The notes below the pieces were generated by a model that was not told the DNA's origin, did not search any database, and saw nothing but the letters and a program-made list of their open reading frames with translations. A program made the position numbers and the translations under genes. A DNA stretch of 41,427 nucleotides. It comes from an uncultured Clostridia bacterium (GTDB lineage Bacteria > Bacillota > Peptococcia > Peptococcales > Peptococcaceae). The DNA is taken from NCBI GenBank assembly GCA_944391285.1, contig CALXSY010000015.1:1-41427 (forward strand), in the 5' to 3' direction. Shown here piece after piece: positions 33,714 to 41,427 of this stretch (positions are counted from its first letter, which is position 1; each line of letters starts with the position of its first letter).

Positions 33714-34966
33714 CTAAATTCTTTAGCTAACTCTCCGCCAATTTCACCTAAAACCAAAAGCACATACCGATCATCCGCAAAAATTTTCTGTGCCAATTTC
33801 TTCACCTCAGCAGCGGTCACCTTTTCTAAGCGAGCAATGCTTTCTTCGGGAGTGATAATTCTCTGCTTATGCATCAAAGCCCGTCCTAAACGATTCATCC
33901 GACTGGTCACACTCTCGCTTGCCAGATACAAACTACCCTTAAACTGACCTCTGATGCGTTTCAGCTCTTCTTCACCAATCCCATTTTGCGCCACATCTTT
34001 CATCTCTGCCAAAATGGCTCTAATCACCTTTAAAGAATTCTCCTCTCTCGTCGCCGCCGCAACTCCCAGCAATCCATTGTCACTGTATGAACTGTGATAA
34101 GTATATATGGAGTACGCCATCGCCATTTCCTCTCTGACCTTCTGCACCAGTCTGGAGCTCATGCTGCCGCCTAAATAGGCATTTAAAACACTCATTGCAT
34201 ACTGTTCATCACTGTCATTGTTGGCGATTCCTTCTACCCCTAAGCAAATCTGCACCTGCTCGGTATCTTTTTCAACTAATCTCTTCCCTTTTTTAAAGTT
34301 TCCGACCGGCACATAAGCATTGACCTCACCCTTTGGAAGTCCGGAAAAATACTTTTGCCCCAATCTCACCAGTTCCTCATGCTCAATAGCACCGGCAGCA
34401 GCGATTACAATATTGCTGCCGGTATACATCTTTTGCATATATTCCAATAAAGCCTTGCGGTCAATCTTTTCCAAGCTTTCATAAGTCCCCAAAATCGGGC
34501 GTCCCAAAGGATGATCCTCCCAAACCAGCGCATTAAATAAATCATTTGCCAGCTCATCGGGAGCATCGGCATACATCTTAATCTCCTCTTCAATAACACT
34601 GCGCTCTTTTTCTATATCCTCTTGGGCAAAACGGCTTTTTAACAGCATATCCGCCAATATATCCATTCCCTGAGCCAAATTTTCATCAATCACCCTGATA
34701 TAATAGCAGGTGTATTCCTTAGCAGTAAACGCATTGATCTGCCCGCCCATACCATCAACCTCTTCGGCAATCATCCTGGCGGAGCGTTTTTCTGTGCCCT
34801 TAAAAAGCATATGCTCAATAAAATGGGTAATCCCGTTATTCTCCTCATCCTCATAACGAGAGCCCACTCTCACCCATATCCCTAACGACACAGACCTTAC
34901 TCCTTCAATTTTTTCGCTTACAACCTGTACCCCATTTTCCAGCTCCGTTATTTGATGTCTTTCCAC
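33710..34966 (-). CDS. M16 family zinc metallopeptidase (YmxG/MlpA-like)
   Basis: 418 aa. Inverted zinc motif HFIEH (48–52) with the distal Glu in ERSVIEEEIKMYAD (about 120–133). The rest has the duplicated M16 fold including the YLGGSMSSRLVQKVREEMAMAYSIY segment (about 262–292). Homologues lie next to ylxY-like deacetylase genes in Bacillus and Clostridia, as here. Substrate unknown. Starts 3 bases after the carboxypeptidase gene. Confidence 0.93.
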   Translation of the reverse strand: MERHQITELENGVQVVSEKIEGVRSVSLGIWVRVGSRYEDEENNGITHFIEHMLFKGTEKRSARMIAEEVDGMGGQINAFTAKEYTCYYIRVIDENLAQGMDILADMLLKSRFAQEDIEKERSVIEEEIKMYADAPDELANDLFNALVWEDHPLGRPILGTYESLEKIDRKALLEYMQKMYTGSNIVIAAAGAIEHEELVRLGQKYFSGLPKGEVNAYVPVGNFKKGKRLVEKDTEQVQICLGVEGIANNDSDEQYAMSVLNAYLGGSMSSRLVQKVREEMAMAYSIYTYHSSYSDNGLLGVAAATREENSLKVIRAILAEMKDVAQNGIGEEELKRIRGQFKGSLYLASESVTSRMNRLGRALMHKQRIITPEESIARLEKVTAAEVKKLAQKIFADDRYVLLVLGEIGGELAKEFS

Positions 34967-34969
34967 TTC

Positions 34970-35776
34970 TTAATCCTCCAAACTAAATGCATAATCTAAT
35001 AATTTTGTGCAGTCTAAAAATCTGTTTTGGCTCTTAAGCACTACCGCTATATAACACTTGCCGTCTCTTTCCGCCGCCGCAATCAAGCACTGCCCGGCAG
35101 CGTTGGTCGTACCGGTCTTCACGCCAATCGCCCCATCATAAGTACTCAACATTCGATTGGTAGTGCTTATCGTTTTTTTTCTGCCGCTGACCCACTCCAT
35201 CGTGTAGCTTTGGGTACCTACAATCTCCGCAAATGTTTCATTTTGCAAAGCATATCTGCTGATCAACGCCAAATCATAACACGTCGAATAATGTTCTTCG
35301 TCCGGCAGCCCGTTAGTATTGGTAAAATGCGTATCTTTACAGCCAAGCAGCTTAGCCTTTAAATTCATCATCGCCACAAACTGTTCTTCATCATCACCGA
35401 TATTTTCAGCCATAACTACGCACGCATCATTTCCCGATTTCAAAAGCGCCCCGTAAAGCAGGTTTTCCACAGTAATCTTTTCTCCGGCAGCAAAACCAAT
35501 ATGGCTCTCCCCGGTAGCCGCTGCTTCTTTGGAAACTACGCAAACATCATCTAAATCTGCCTTCTCCAGCGCCAAAACAGCTGTCATCACCTTGGTCAAG
35601 CTGGCCGGCGGTCTGGGCGAATAAGCGTCCAGCTCGCAAATCACTTCTCCGCTCTCAGCGTCCATCACTATAGCCGCCTCAGCGCTGACTTCCACCGCCG
35701 CTCCATAAGCAGGAATACTTCCTATCCACAAAAGCATAGCCAAAAAGGCTATGCCAAATTTTTTTAAATTTCTCAT
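34970..35776 (-). CDS. D-alanyl-D-alanine carboxypeptidase (S11 family)
   Basis: 268 aa with an N-terminal signal peptide (cleavage near AYGA, 23–26). Active-site motifs SLTK (S59, K62), SGN (114–116) and KTG (220–222). Removes the terminal D-Ala of peptidoglycan stem peptides. It stops soon after the KTG domain and lacks the C-terminal beta domain and amphipathic anchor of PBP5 or DacF, so it is probably a secreted short form. One base separates it from the deacetylase gene. Confidence 0.93.
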   Translation of the reverse strand: MRNLKKFGIAFLAMLLWIGSIPAYGAAVEVSAEAAIVMDAESGEVICELDAYSPRPPASLTKVMTAVLALEKADLDDVCVVSKEAAATGESHIGFAAGEKITVENLLYGALLKSGNDACVVMAENIGDDEEQFVAMMNLKAKLLGCKDTHFTNTNGLPDEEHYSTCYDLALISRYALQNETFAEIVGTQSYTMEWVSGRKKTISTTNRMLSTYDGAIGVKTGTTNAAGQCLIAAAERDGKCYIAVVLKSQNRFLDCTKLLDYAFSLED

Positions 35777-35777
35777 C

Positions 35778-36482
35778 TTAAGCTATCTCCGAAATTCCAA
35801 CTAAAGTATACCCTTTTTGCTGCAAATTATCAATAATCAAAGGCAAGGCTTCCAAAGTGTGGCTTTTGGGATGCATCAAAACAATCGCTCCCGGCACCAC
35901 CTTTTCGCCGCTGACCCTTTCCACCAAAACATCGACATCACTATCCCGCCAATCAATAGTATCCAGAGTCCACATTACTACCTTATAATCATTGTTTTCC
36001 GCCGCCTTTAAAACATTTTCTCCGTGCTCACCATAAGGCGGAGCAAAATATTCCGGCTTCACTCCCGTCACTTCAGTTAAAATTTCTTCAGCCTTTAAAA
36101 TATCCTCTTCATTGCCCTCTACCGACAGCTGATCGGGATGAGGATGTCCATAGCCGTGATTGCCTATCTCATGCCCTTTTTCGGCAATCATCTGCACAAT
36201 CTCCGGATTTTCTTCGGCAAATCTGCCGGTCACAAAAAAGGTTGCCTTCACACCCTTTTCCTCTAAAACTTCCAGCATCCCGCCGATAATATCCTCTCCC
36301 CAATCCACATTAATGGTAATAGCCGCTTTCTGTCCTTCTTCATCGCCTCGGTAAATTGGTTCAGCCAGCGTGCTTTGTGTCATTTGACCTACCACCATCC
36401 ATAAAATCACCGCCAAAACCAATACTGCCAAAGCTACCACTAAAATTTTCAGCTGACCTTTTTTCATATAGACAATTTTCAC
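35778..36482 (-). CDS. Polysaccharide deacetylase (NodB domain), YlxY-like
   Basis: 234 aa from a GTG with AAAGGAGG upstream; an earlier in-frame ATG at 36515 lacks a site. One N-terminal membrane anchor (about 10–30), then a NodB domain: AITINVDWGED replaces the usual TFDDGP, followed by NHGYGHPHPDQLS (metal-binding His pair) and YFAPPYGEHG. The altered first motif is typical of YlxY-type members, whose activity is uncertain. The neighbours (carboxypeptidase, M16 peptidase) support a role in cell-wall maturation. Confidence 0.88.
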   Translation of the reverse strand: MKIVYMKKGQLKILVVALAVLVLAVILWMVVGQMTQSTLAEPIYRGDEEGQKAAITINVDWGEDIIGGMLEVLEEKGVKATFFVTGRFAEENPEIVQMIAEKGHEIGNHGYGHPHPDQLSVEGNEEDILKAEEILTEVTGVKPEYFAPPYGEHGENVLKAAENNDYKVVMWTLDTIDWRDSDVDVLVERVSGEKVVPGAIVLMHPKSHTLEALPLIIDNLQQKGYTLVGISEIA

Positions 36483-36542
36483 CCATACCGCCTCCTTTAG
36501 TGCTATATGGTTCATCTATATGAAAATTAGCCGCAAATAATA

Positions 36543-36887
36543 CTATTTTAACAATAAAACTTTGCCCTTCTCCTCATCTTCTGCCAAGGTCAATATTTTA
36601 TCCAGCTTGGCAATTTTAATAATTTTTGCTACATAATCACCAAGCGAGCAATAAACAATTTTCCCCTTTTTCTCATTGACCATCTTAAACCAGGAAATCA
36701 ATACTCCTAAACCAGAGGAATCTACAAATTCCAATTCTTTTAAATTGATCAAAACCTTCGGCTCCTCTATCTCTGCCAGCTTTCCTTTAACCTCATCTTT
36801 CACCCCGGCAGCACTATTCAAAACCAATTCTCCTACTAAATCTACCTGTACTATTTCTCCGTTTTTCTCTATTTTGACCTCAATCAT
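36543..36887 (-). CDS. STAS domain anti-sigma factor antagonist
   Basis: 114 aa single STAS domain of the SpoIIAA/RsbV type. The motif FVDSSGLGVL (54–63) contains the phosphorylatable serine (S57/S58). Unphosphorylated forms bind an anti-sigma kinase and free a sigma factor or other partner. It overlaps the upstream PP2C phosphatase gene by 8 bases; that phosphatase is the likely activator. No RsbW-type kinase lies in the window. Confidence 0.93.
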   Translation of the reverse strand: MIEVKIEKNGEIVQVDLVGELVLNSAAGVKDEVKGKLAEIEEPKVLINLKELEFVDSSGLGVLISWFKMVNEKKGKIVYCSLGDYVAKIIKIAKLDKILTLAEDEEKGKVLLLK

Positions 36888-38025
36888 TTTTCTTTCCTCC
36901 CGAATTATACAATGCTATATAATTAATATCATCATCAATATCTTCGTTTAAATTATTCCTTATTTCCCTTTTCAATTCCTCTAATTCATCCCTGCCAAAA
37001 CCTTCCGGATAAACCTTATCCAGCAGTTCTTTAACACTTATCACCTCATGCCAATCCCTGCCGAATAATTTCAATTCAAAAATTCCGTCCGTATAGCAAA
37101 ACATCTGCCCGCCAAAGGGAAATTCCGCTACCTTTAATTCATACCTGCTTTCAGCAAATAATCCTAACGGAAATCCCCCGTCAGTATCAATCTCCACTGC
37201 CTCTTCTCCGAGCAATAACGGCGGACAATGCCCGGCATTACTGTAAATCACCACTTCCTTGGAAGCGTTCACAATCCCATAAAAAGCCGTCACAAAATAA
37301 TCTTCCATTCCATGAGCAAAAAATTCATTCAATGCCCGATTTAACTCCCTTAAAAGCACATCCGGTCTAGCCCATTCCTCTCTCAGTCGCTGCAAATTAT
37401 CTTTAAGCGTCGCCGTTACCATCGCCGAAGCAATTCCCTTACCCTTGACATCAGCAATAAATATACCGATTCCCTTTTCATTAGGCAGATAATCATAAAA
37501 ATCACCGCCGACAAAGCTGCACGGCATATACACACTTTCAATCTGCAAATTTTGATAATTAGGCTCATTTTTCGGCAAAAAACTCTGCTGCAGCATCTGC
37601 GCCATTCCCAATTCCTTGCGCAGCTTTTGATACCGCTCCTCTTTTTCCACATACAGTTTGCGAATAGTCAAAAGATTTTTCAGCCGCAAAATCAATTCAT
37701 TGCTGTCCACCGGCTTGGTCAAATACTCGTCCGCTTCTGCCAGCAAGCCATCATGCAAATTTTTCCGGTCTTTCAATGCCGTTATCAAAACCACCGGCAA
37801 ATTAGGATCCTTCTTTTTGATGATTTTACAAATTTCAATTCCGCTTATATCCGGCAGCATAACATCCAAAAGCACAATATCCATCTTCTGCTTTGCCAAA
37901 ATTTCCAGCGCACTTTTGCCGTCATAAGCTTTATGCATATTCAAAGGAAGCTTACTTTTTTTCAAATAAGCTTCCAAAATCTCCACATTCATCTCATAAT
38001 CATCAACCAAGAGAATTTCAAACAT
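36880..38025 (-). CDS. Response regulator with PP2C-type (SpoIIE/RsbU) phosphatase domain
   Basis: 381 aa. N-terminal receiver (1–120): VDD at 7–9, phospho-acceptor D54 in LLDVMLP, K104 in LTKP. A coiled linker (120–150, ending MAQMLQQSFLP) joins it to the PP2C domain with metal motifs VGGDFYDY (D175), ADVKGKG (D192), AGH, YTDGIFEL and a terminal DDDINYIAL. Probably dephosphorylates the adjacent STAS protein when its receiver is phosphorylated. The sensor kinase is not in the window. A TATAAT with poor -35 lies about 40 bases upstream. Confidence 0.95.
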   Translation of the reverse strand: MFEILLVDDYEMNVEILEAYLKKSKLPLNMHKAYDGKSALEILAKQKMDIVLLDVMLPDISGIEICKIIKKKDPNLPVVLITALKDRKNLHDGLLAEADEYLTKPVDSNELILRLKNLLTIRKLYVEKEERYQKLRKELGMAQMLQQSFLPKNEPNYQNLQIESVYMPCSFVGGDFYDYLPNEKGIGIFIADVKGKGIASAMVTATLKDNLQRLREEWARPDVLLRELNRALNEFFAHGMEDYFVTAFYGIVNASKEVVIYSNAGHCPPLLLGEEAVEIDTDGGFPLGLFAESRYELKVAEFPFGGQMFCYTDGIFELKLFGRDWHEVISVKELLDKVYPEGFGRDELEELKREIRNNLNEDIDDDINYIALYNSGGKKND

Positions 38026-38058
38026 ATTTTCACATCCTAAAAGTTTCTCCTGGCACTA

Positions 38059-38886
38059 TTATACCTTACTTTTAGAAAAATTCATAGCCTTTTTTAACAA
38101 AACTACCTCACTAATTGTCCCTTTTTTCATATATCCCACTAAAAATACACTGAGCAAAATAATCGCCCCGCCGAAATACACATAAAAATACCTGCTCAAA
38201 TTAGCCAGCACCAATAATCCCAGCCCATAAAGCAACAGCAAACTATTTGCCCCAACCATTTTTTCACTTTTTATTCCTTCGTTTAGCTTCGGCAAAGACA
38301 CCAGCTTATTTTTAAGCGCTAAATCATATAAATCCTTTATACTGCCCAAAATAACCTTGCCCTCAGCTTTCGCCTTCATTCTCTGCCGTATTTTCTTTTC
38401 ATCACCGGCAACAATTATTATCACATTTTCCTTCTCTTTCAGCACCTCTGCCAATTCATCTTCTTTTAAAGCAATTTTTAATTCATACTCCTCTTGCCAC
38501 CACAGCTTATCTCCGTCCTTTTTCATGCCGCCTTTAATCAAAATTTCGCAAGCTCTTTTCTGTATTTTTTCCCTCTCCAGCTTAACCAATTCAGCCTGAA
38601 ATTTTTCCAATCCCTGCTCATAGCAAATCATCTTGACAATCTTGTCTTTTTGCCGTTTTTTTACCCGGCTTTTCAATATCCCCGCACCAACTATATACCC
38701 AAACGCCAAAACCAAAAATATTTCCAAATCCAAATTAACCCTATAACTTCCCCATACTAAACCAGCTCCGACCATTAAAGCCAATAAATCATAATAATCG
38801 CTCCAAAACAGCTTTTTCCCTTTTTTCTCCGTCAAATATTTTTTCTGAGCTATCTCTTCGCTTTTTTCTTTTAAATAACTATTCAT
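38059..38886 (-). CDS. Membrane protein with cytoplasmic domain between two pairs of spans
   Basis: 275 aa from the ATG with GAGGTGAGAAAG upstream. Two spans lie near 35–72 and two near the C-terminus (about 210–250). The central 100–200 region is charged and includes CEILIKGGMKKDGDKLWWQEEYELKIAL and VIIIVAGDEKKIRQRMKAKAEGKVILGSIKDLYDLAL. The order of a hydrophobic VIIIV strand, a basic helix and a terminal IKDLYDLAL loosely recalls restriction-endonuclease-fold (Mrr-like) proteins, but I cannot see a D-ExK catalytic triad. Function unknown. Confidence 0.75.
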   Translation of the reverse strand: MNSYLKEKSEEIAQKKYLTEKKGKKLFWSDYYDLLALMVGAGLVWGSYRVNLDLEIFLVLAFGYIVGAGILKSRVKKRQKDKIVKMICYEQGLEKFQAELVKLEREKIQKRACEILIKGGMKKDGDKLWWQEEYELKIALKEDELAEVLKEKENVIIIVAGDEKKIRQRMKAKAEGKVILGSIKDLYDLALKNKLVSLPKLNEGIKSEKMVGANSLLLLYGLGLLVLANLSRYFYVYFGGAIILLSVFLVGYMKKGTISEVVLLKKAMNFSKSKV

Positions 38887-39020
38887 CTTTCTCACCTCAA
38901 TACCATTATTGCCGGATTTTTCTTTTGCAAACCCCTTTTTTCGCACAATTTAAAATTTCCCCTTTATTTTTCTCCTCTTTTATCTTATAATTAAAGAAAA
39001 CCTTACGAGGAGGAATACTT

Positions 39021-39374
39021 ATGCCCACTGAACAACAAATCAACGACGCCCGGGAATATTTGATTGCCAAAGAAAATAAACTAAAAGAAGCTATCGCCGT
39101 CACTGAGCAAATCTTAGAGTCTGTCGGCGACTATTACAAGCAAAACGAGCTCCAGCGCAAACGCCACGAGCTTCTTTCCCAGCTCCAGGAAATAGACCAA
39201 ATCTACGCTCCCAAACTGGCAGGCTTAGAATTCACCGAAGAAGCCTTAGAAAATTTAACCGTTTTAGCCGAGTACCTCTGGGATGTCGACAATAAAATTA
39301 CCGAAAAAATGCAAGCCAGCAAAGACCTCTTCCGTCAAGCCGTGCAAAAAGCCGGCGAACTTCCGGACGAATAA
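39021..39374 (+). CDS. Small helical coiled-coil protein, unknown function
   Basis: 117 aa, almost wholly alpha-helical and Glu/Lys/Gln-rich, no membrane span, two helical hairpins likely (residues 1–65 and 70–112). AGGAGG lies 7 bases before the ATG and a TATAAT at 38986–38991 with a poor -35. Followed by a tiny gene on the same strand. No family recognised. Confidence 0.75.
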   Translation: MPTEQQINDAREYLIAKENKLKEAIAVTEQILESVGDYYKQNELQRKRHELLSQLQEIDQIYAPKLAGLEFTEEALENLTVLAEYLWDVDNKITEKMQASKDLFRQAVQKAGELPDE

Positions 39375-39414
39375 TATTTCAAGCTTTGGCAATACTATCT
39401 TTGAGGTGAATTCC

Positions 39415-39546
39415 ATGACCCAAAACTTAGATGCCAAAATTGAAAACAAAACCACCTCCAGTACCTTTAATGCCGGTGAGTTAAACTTATCCCCCATGGA
39501 CAAAGATAAGAAACTCAACCGCCCTTTAAAAAAATCCATTGATTGA
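39415..39546 (+). CDS. Very small hypothetical protein
   Basis: 43 aa (MTQNLDAKIENKTTSST at the start, LNRPLKKSID at the end) with a GAGGTGA ribosome binding site at good spacing and a strong terminator 10 bases after the stop. Hydrophilic and probably disordered. The good translation signals and its place between the 117-aa gene and the terminator support a real gene. Confidence 0.55.
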   Translation: MTQNLDAKIENKTTSSTFNAGELNLSPMDKDKKLNRPLKKSID

Positions 39547-39553
39547 CCCCTAC

Positions 39554-39597
39554 CAAAAAGACACTTTTTGCTGAGCAAAAAGTGTCTTTTACTTTTT
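39554..39597. terminator. Bidirectional Rho-independent terminator
   Basis: A 16-bp perfect stem AAAAGACACTTTTTGC/GCAAAAAGTGTCTTTT (39556–39571 with 39575–39590) with loop TGA. It separates the plus-strand small genes from the convergent minus-strand gene. Confidence 0.9.
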
Positions 39598-40133
39598 TAT
39601 TTAACTAAGAGATAGCCGTAATGCTTTAGCGGCTCCTGCCACACTTCCATCTTCTCTAATTTTTCAATATCCTCAGGCTTTAGTTCAGCCAGAGCTATCC
39701 TTTTCAGCTCTACTCCTTTGACCTCTTCGCCGAGCCAGCCATACCACAATTCTATGCTGTCGGCATCTTCCAGCTGTTCCTTTAAATATTCAATCAGCAT
39801 GGCTCCCCTTTCCGTTGTAAACCGCAGCCACTCTACCACCGCACAATATTTCTTTTCCGTCGGCATCTGGCTATCCTTCTCCCTTAACCACACCGCAAAA
39901 TCATCAGCAAAGTTTCCGTCTTCAATCACTCCGCTATCCACATCAATATTGATCTCTCTGTCGGCATACAGCAATACATCTTTCTTATCCCTGTCAAATC
40001 CCTCTTTCAGCATAAATTCCGGAATATCCTCAATCCCCAGCGCCAGCGCCTCATTAACCGACAAAGTAAATTCATGAGGATTTTTCCTTTCCTTTAACGG
40101 CACGTCAGAAGCAATATACATAATACAGCTCAT
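39597..40133 (-). CDS. Hypothetical soluble protein
   Basis: 178 aa, acidic, no signal or membrane span, starting MSCIMYIASDVPLKE. Strand-helix pattern with EWLRFTTERGAMLIEYLKEQLEDADSIELWYGWLGEE (about 105–141). I have a general impression of similar proteins in gut Firmicutes and Bacteroides but no known function; an immunity-protein-like role is only a guess. Ribosome binding site AGGTGGG; 13 bases after the upstream membrane-protein gene. Confidence 0.75.
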   Translation of the reverse strand: MSCIMYIASDVPLKERKNPHEFTLSVNEALALGIEDIPEFMLKEGFDRDKKDVLLYADREINIDVDSGVIEDGNFADDFAVWLREKDSQMPTEKKYCAVVEWLRFTTERGAMLIEYLKEQLEDADSIELWYGWLGEEVKGVELKRIALAELKPEDIEKLEKMEVWQEPLKHYGYLLVK

Positions 40134-40146
40134 CTATTTCCCACCT

Positions 40147-40812
40147 TTAATTCTCCCGATTTCTATTCAATATTTTTAATAATTTCAAAAAAACTACAAT
40201 AATATCTAAATATATATCCAATGCACAATCGAGAGCATTATCCAATGTTTTGACATTTTCCTGCGCCCTCAGCCAATCATAGCCAATATATAAAGAAAAA
40301 ATAACTGCCCCAATAACCGAAATAATTGTCAAATCAAGCCCCAGTGCCCAGCACACTGCCCCGCCGATAATCAAACAAACTAATGCACAAAACAAAAGAA
40401 TGCCTATCCTGCGGAAAATATCAGGAAACACTCCGGCAGCAATTATCATTTCTACGGCGATAACTGCACACAAAACAACCGCCGTTAAAATTACCTCATC
40501 TGACTTTCCCTGCATAATCTGCACTATTATCATACTCATCGCTATAACAACCAAATTATAACCCACAAAGCTTAAAAAAGCATTTTTTGACTTCCAGGAT
40601 AATGTCACTCCGCCAAATCCCAAAACCACACACACACTAAAAATAACCCAGAAATCAAAGCTTAAAATCATCTCGGTAAGATATTTAATAAACAACGCAT
40701 TCACAGCAAACCCATAAGCAATAACTGCACCTATTATCAAATTATAAACCCTACCAGATAAGATTTTCTCGCCTTCATGCAGGATTTTTCTTTCCTCTTT
40801 TCTTCTATTCAT
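40147..40812 (-). CDS. Bax inhibitor-1 / YccA-like membrane protein
   Basis: 221 aa with about seven membrane spans. The C-terminal part IGYDWLRAQENVKTLDNALDCALDIYLDIIVVFLKLLKIL matches the conserved end of bacterial Bax-inhibitor-1 family proteins (Tyr-Asp after a span, then a YLD-I--FL-LL-IL helix). The family includes pH-sensitive calcium-leak channels. The N-terminal 15 residues are basic and cytoplasmic. Lies between two unrelated small genes on the same strand. Confidence 0.75.
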   Translation of the reverse strand: MNRRKEERKILHEGEKILSGRVYNLIIGAVIAYGFAVNALFIKYLTEMILSFDFWVIFSVCVVLGFGGVTLSWKSKNAFLSFVGYNLVVIAMSMIIVQIMQGKSDEVILTAVVLCAVIAVEMIIAAGVFPDIFRRIGILLFCALVCLIIGGAVCWALGLDLTIISVIGAVIFSLYIGYDWLRAQENVKTLDNALDCALDIYLDIIVVFLKLLKILNRNREN

Positions 40813-40831
40813 ATTTTTCTCCCTTTGCAGT

Positions 40832-41314
40832 TTACTTTATTTCAAACATACATATTTGTTTGAAAAATTCATACTCCTTAACCTCGCCGTCACCGTAATA
40901 AAATATTGCCCGATATTCCCCCGGCTTAAGCTTTCCGCCCAATACTTCCCGCCATTTAAATTCTAAACTATATCCTACATTAACACCATATTCATTTTTC
41001 TGTGAAACAGCCGCCGGTGCCTCCTGCCAAATCCTATGACTGATAATCCTATGCCACCCATCGTCCTCTTTAACTTCAAAATGAATCGGCTTACTTGATA
41101 AATCAAAGACAATATAGCCTTCCCCGTTATTAATAATTTGTAACTTTCCGCCTCTTTTATCAGCGCTAATCGCAAAATCAACATTTAACGGCGAATTTTC
41201 CTCGATATCGCTCACCTTCTGATCAATCTCATAAGTCAAACAATTATCCCACCAAAACACCCCTGCGATGACAATCAACAAAATTGCTCCGATAATATAC
41301 CATTTCTTCCTCAT
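40832..41314 (-). CDS. Membrane-anchored protein with Ig-like domain, hypothetical
   Basis: 160 aa from the ATG with AGGAG 11 bases upstream; a GTG four codons earlier sits directly on that site and is less likely. One N-terminal span (about 6–24), then a beta-rich extracellular domain with LQIINNGEGYIVFDLSSKPIHFEV and LGGKLKPGEYRAIFYYGDG. The L--G-Y- pattern resembles the Ig-like domain of small Firmicute surface lipoproteins. Function unknown. Probably co-transcribed with the next two genes. Confidence 0.7.
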   Translation of the reverse strand: MRKKWYIIGAILLIVIAGVFWWDNCLTYEIDQKVSDIEENSPLNVDFAISADKRGGKLQIINNGEGYIVFDLSSKPIHFEVKEDDGWHRIISHRIWQEAPAAVSQKNEYGVNVGYSLEFKWREVLGGKLKPGEYRAIFYYGDGEVKEYEFFKQICMFEIK

Positions 41315-41369
41315 TGTCTTTTTCACTCCTTGGCTACCTCTTTTTCCATTATGGATCTATATTAAAAAA

Positions 41370-41427
41370 GTGGACACATAAAGTAATTATCTATTATAAT
41401 AAAGTAGACACCAAAAGGAGGTATCCA
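41370..41427 (+). mobile_element. Possible left end of an insertion sequence, truncated by window edge
   Basis: GTGGACACATAAAGTA at 41370–41385 and a related GTAGACACCAAAAGG at 41407–41421 lie around a promoter-like TGGACA–N18–TATAAT (41371–41376, 41395–41400). An AAAGGAGG ribosome binding site at the very end points to an open reading frame just beyond the window. GTGGACA-type ends preceding a promoter and a gene are common in IS3-like elements, but neither a transposase nor the other end is visible. Confidence 0.35.

Noticed and set aside
39597-40812. Toxin–antitoxin or toxin–immunity pair
   Set aside because: The 178-aa protein and the membrane protein do not overlap, are larger than typical pairs, and the latter matches the Bax-inhibitor-1 family.

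Overview
The window looks like chromosomal DNA of a low-to-moderate GC Firmicute, probably a clostridial lineage related to spore formers. Evidence: an rnc–smc–ftsY cluster, a der–plsY–gpsA cluster, a glmS gene preceded by a recognisable glmS ribozyme, a ylxY-like deacetylase / D-Ala carboxypeptidase / M16 peptidase cluster, strong AGGAGG ribosome binding sites and sigma-A promoters with 17-bp spacers. I cannot name the genus.

Layout. 1–1452: 3' end of a class A penicillin-binding protein with two C-terminal fibronectin-III-like modules. 1489–9039 (minus): operon rnc – radical SAM – smc – ftsY – mtaD from one clear promoter. 9228–11290 (minus): glmS with its self-cleaving ribozyme leader and promoter. 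11357–13890 (plus): polar amino-acid ABC transporter (binding lipoprotein, permease, ATPase) behind a consensus promoter and a pair of 33-bp tandem repeats that each carry a 12-bp palindrome. 13923–27937 (mostly minus): a compact, apparently intact phage-derived element. 28028–31107 (minus): gpsA, plsY, der. 31181–31451: tRNA-Leu and tRNA-Cys with promoter and terminator. 31569–33081: a DHA2-type MFS exporter. 33213–33713 (plus): unrecognised gene. 33710–38025 (minus): M16 peptidase, D-Ala-D-Ala carboxypeptidase, polysaccharide deacetylase, STAS protein and a receiver–PP2C phosphatase in one tight operon. 38059–41314: small poorly known genes, including a Bax-inhibitor-1-like membrane protein. 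41370–41427: what may be the end of an insertion sequence cut by the window edge.

The most interesting region is the roughly 14-kb phage-derived element. In transcription order it encodes a zinc-finger protein with a homing-endonuclease-type repeat, a sigma-region-4-like late regulator, small and large terminase, a small membrane protein, portal, scaffold, capsid carrying an Ig-like domain, head–tail adaptor, a large nozzle/hub-like protein, fibre, fibre tip, an XkdX-like peptide, a putative ejection protein, two lysis-region membrane proteins and an amidase. I see no integrase, excisionase, repressor, replication gene, tape-measure protein or major tail protein. That is enough to build a DNA-packaging, short-tailed, lysis-released particle but not to integrate or replicate, so a gene-transfer-agent-like or otherwise domesticated particle is a serious hypothesis. 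One unknown gene (15322–16203) sits inside it on the opposite strand and is a candidate cargo gene.

The housekeeping operons read as normal. The element lies cleanly between the bidirectional terminator after the ABC transporter and the terminator of gpsA, interrupting no recognisable gene.
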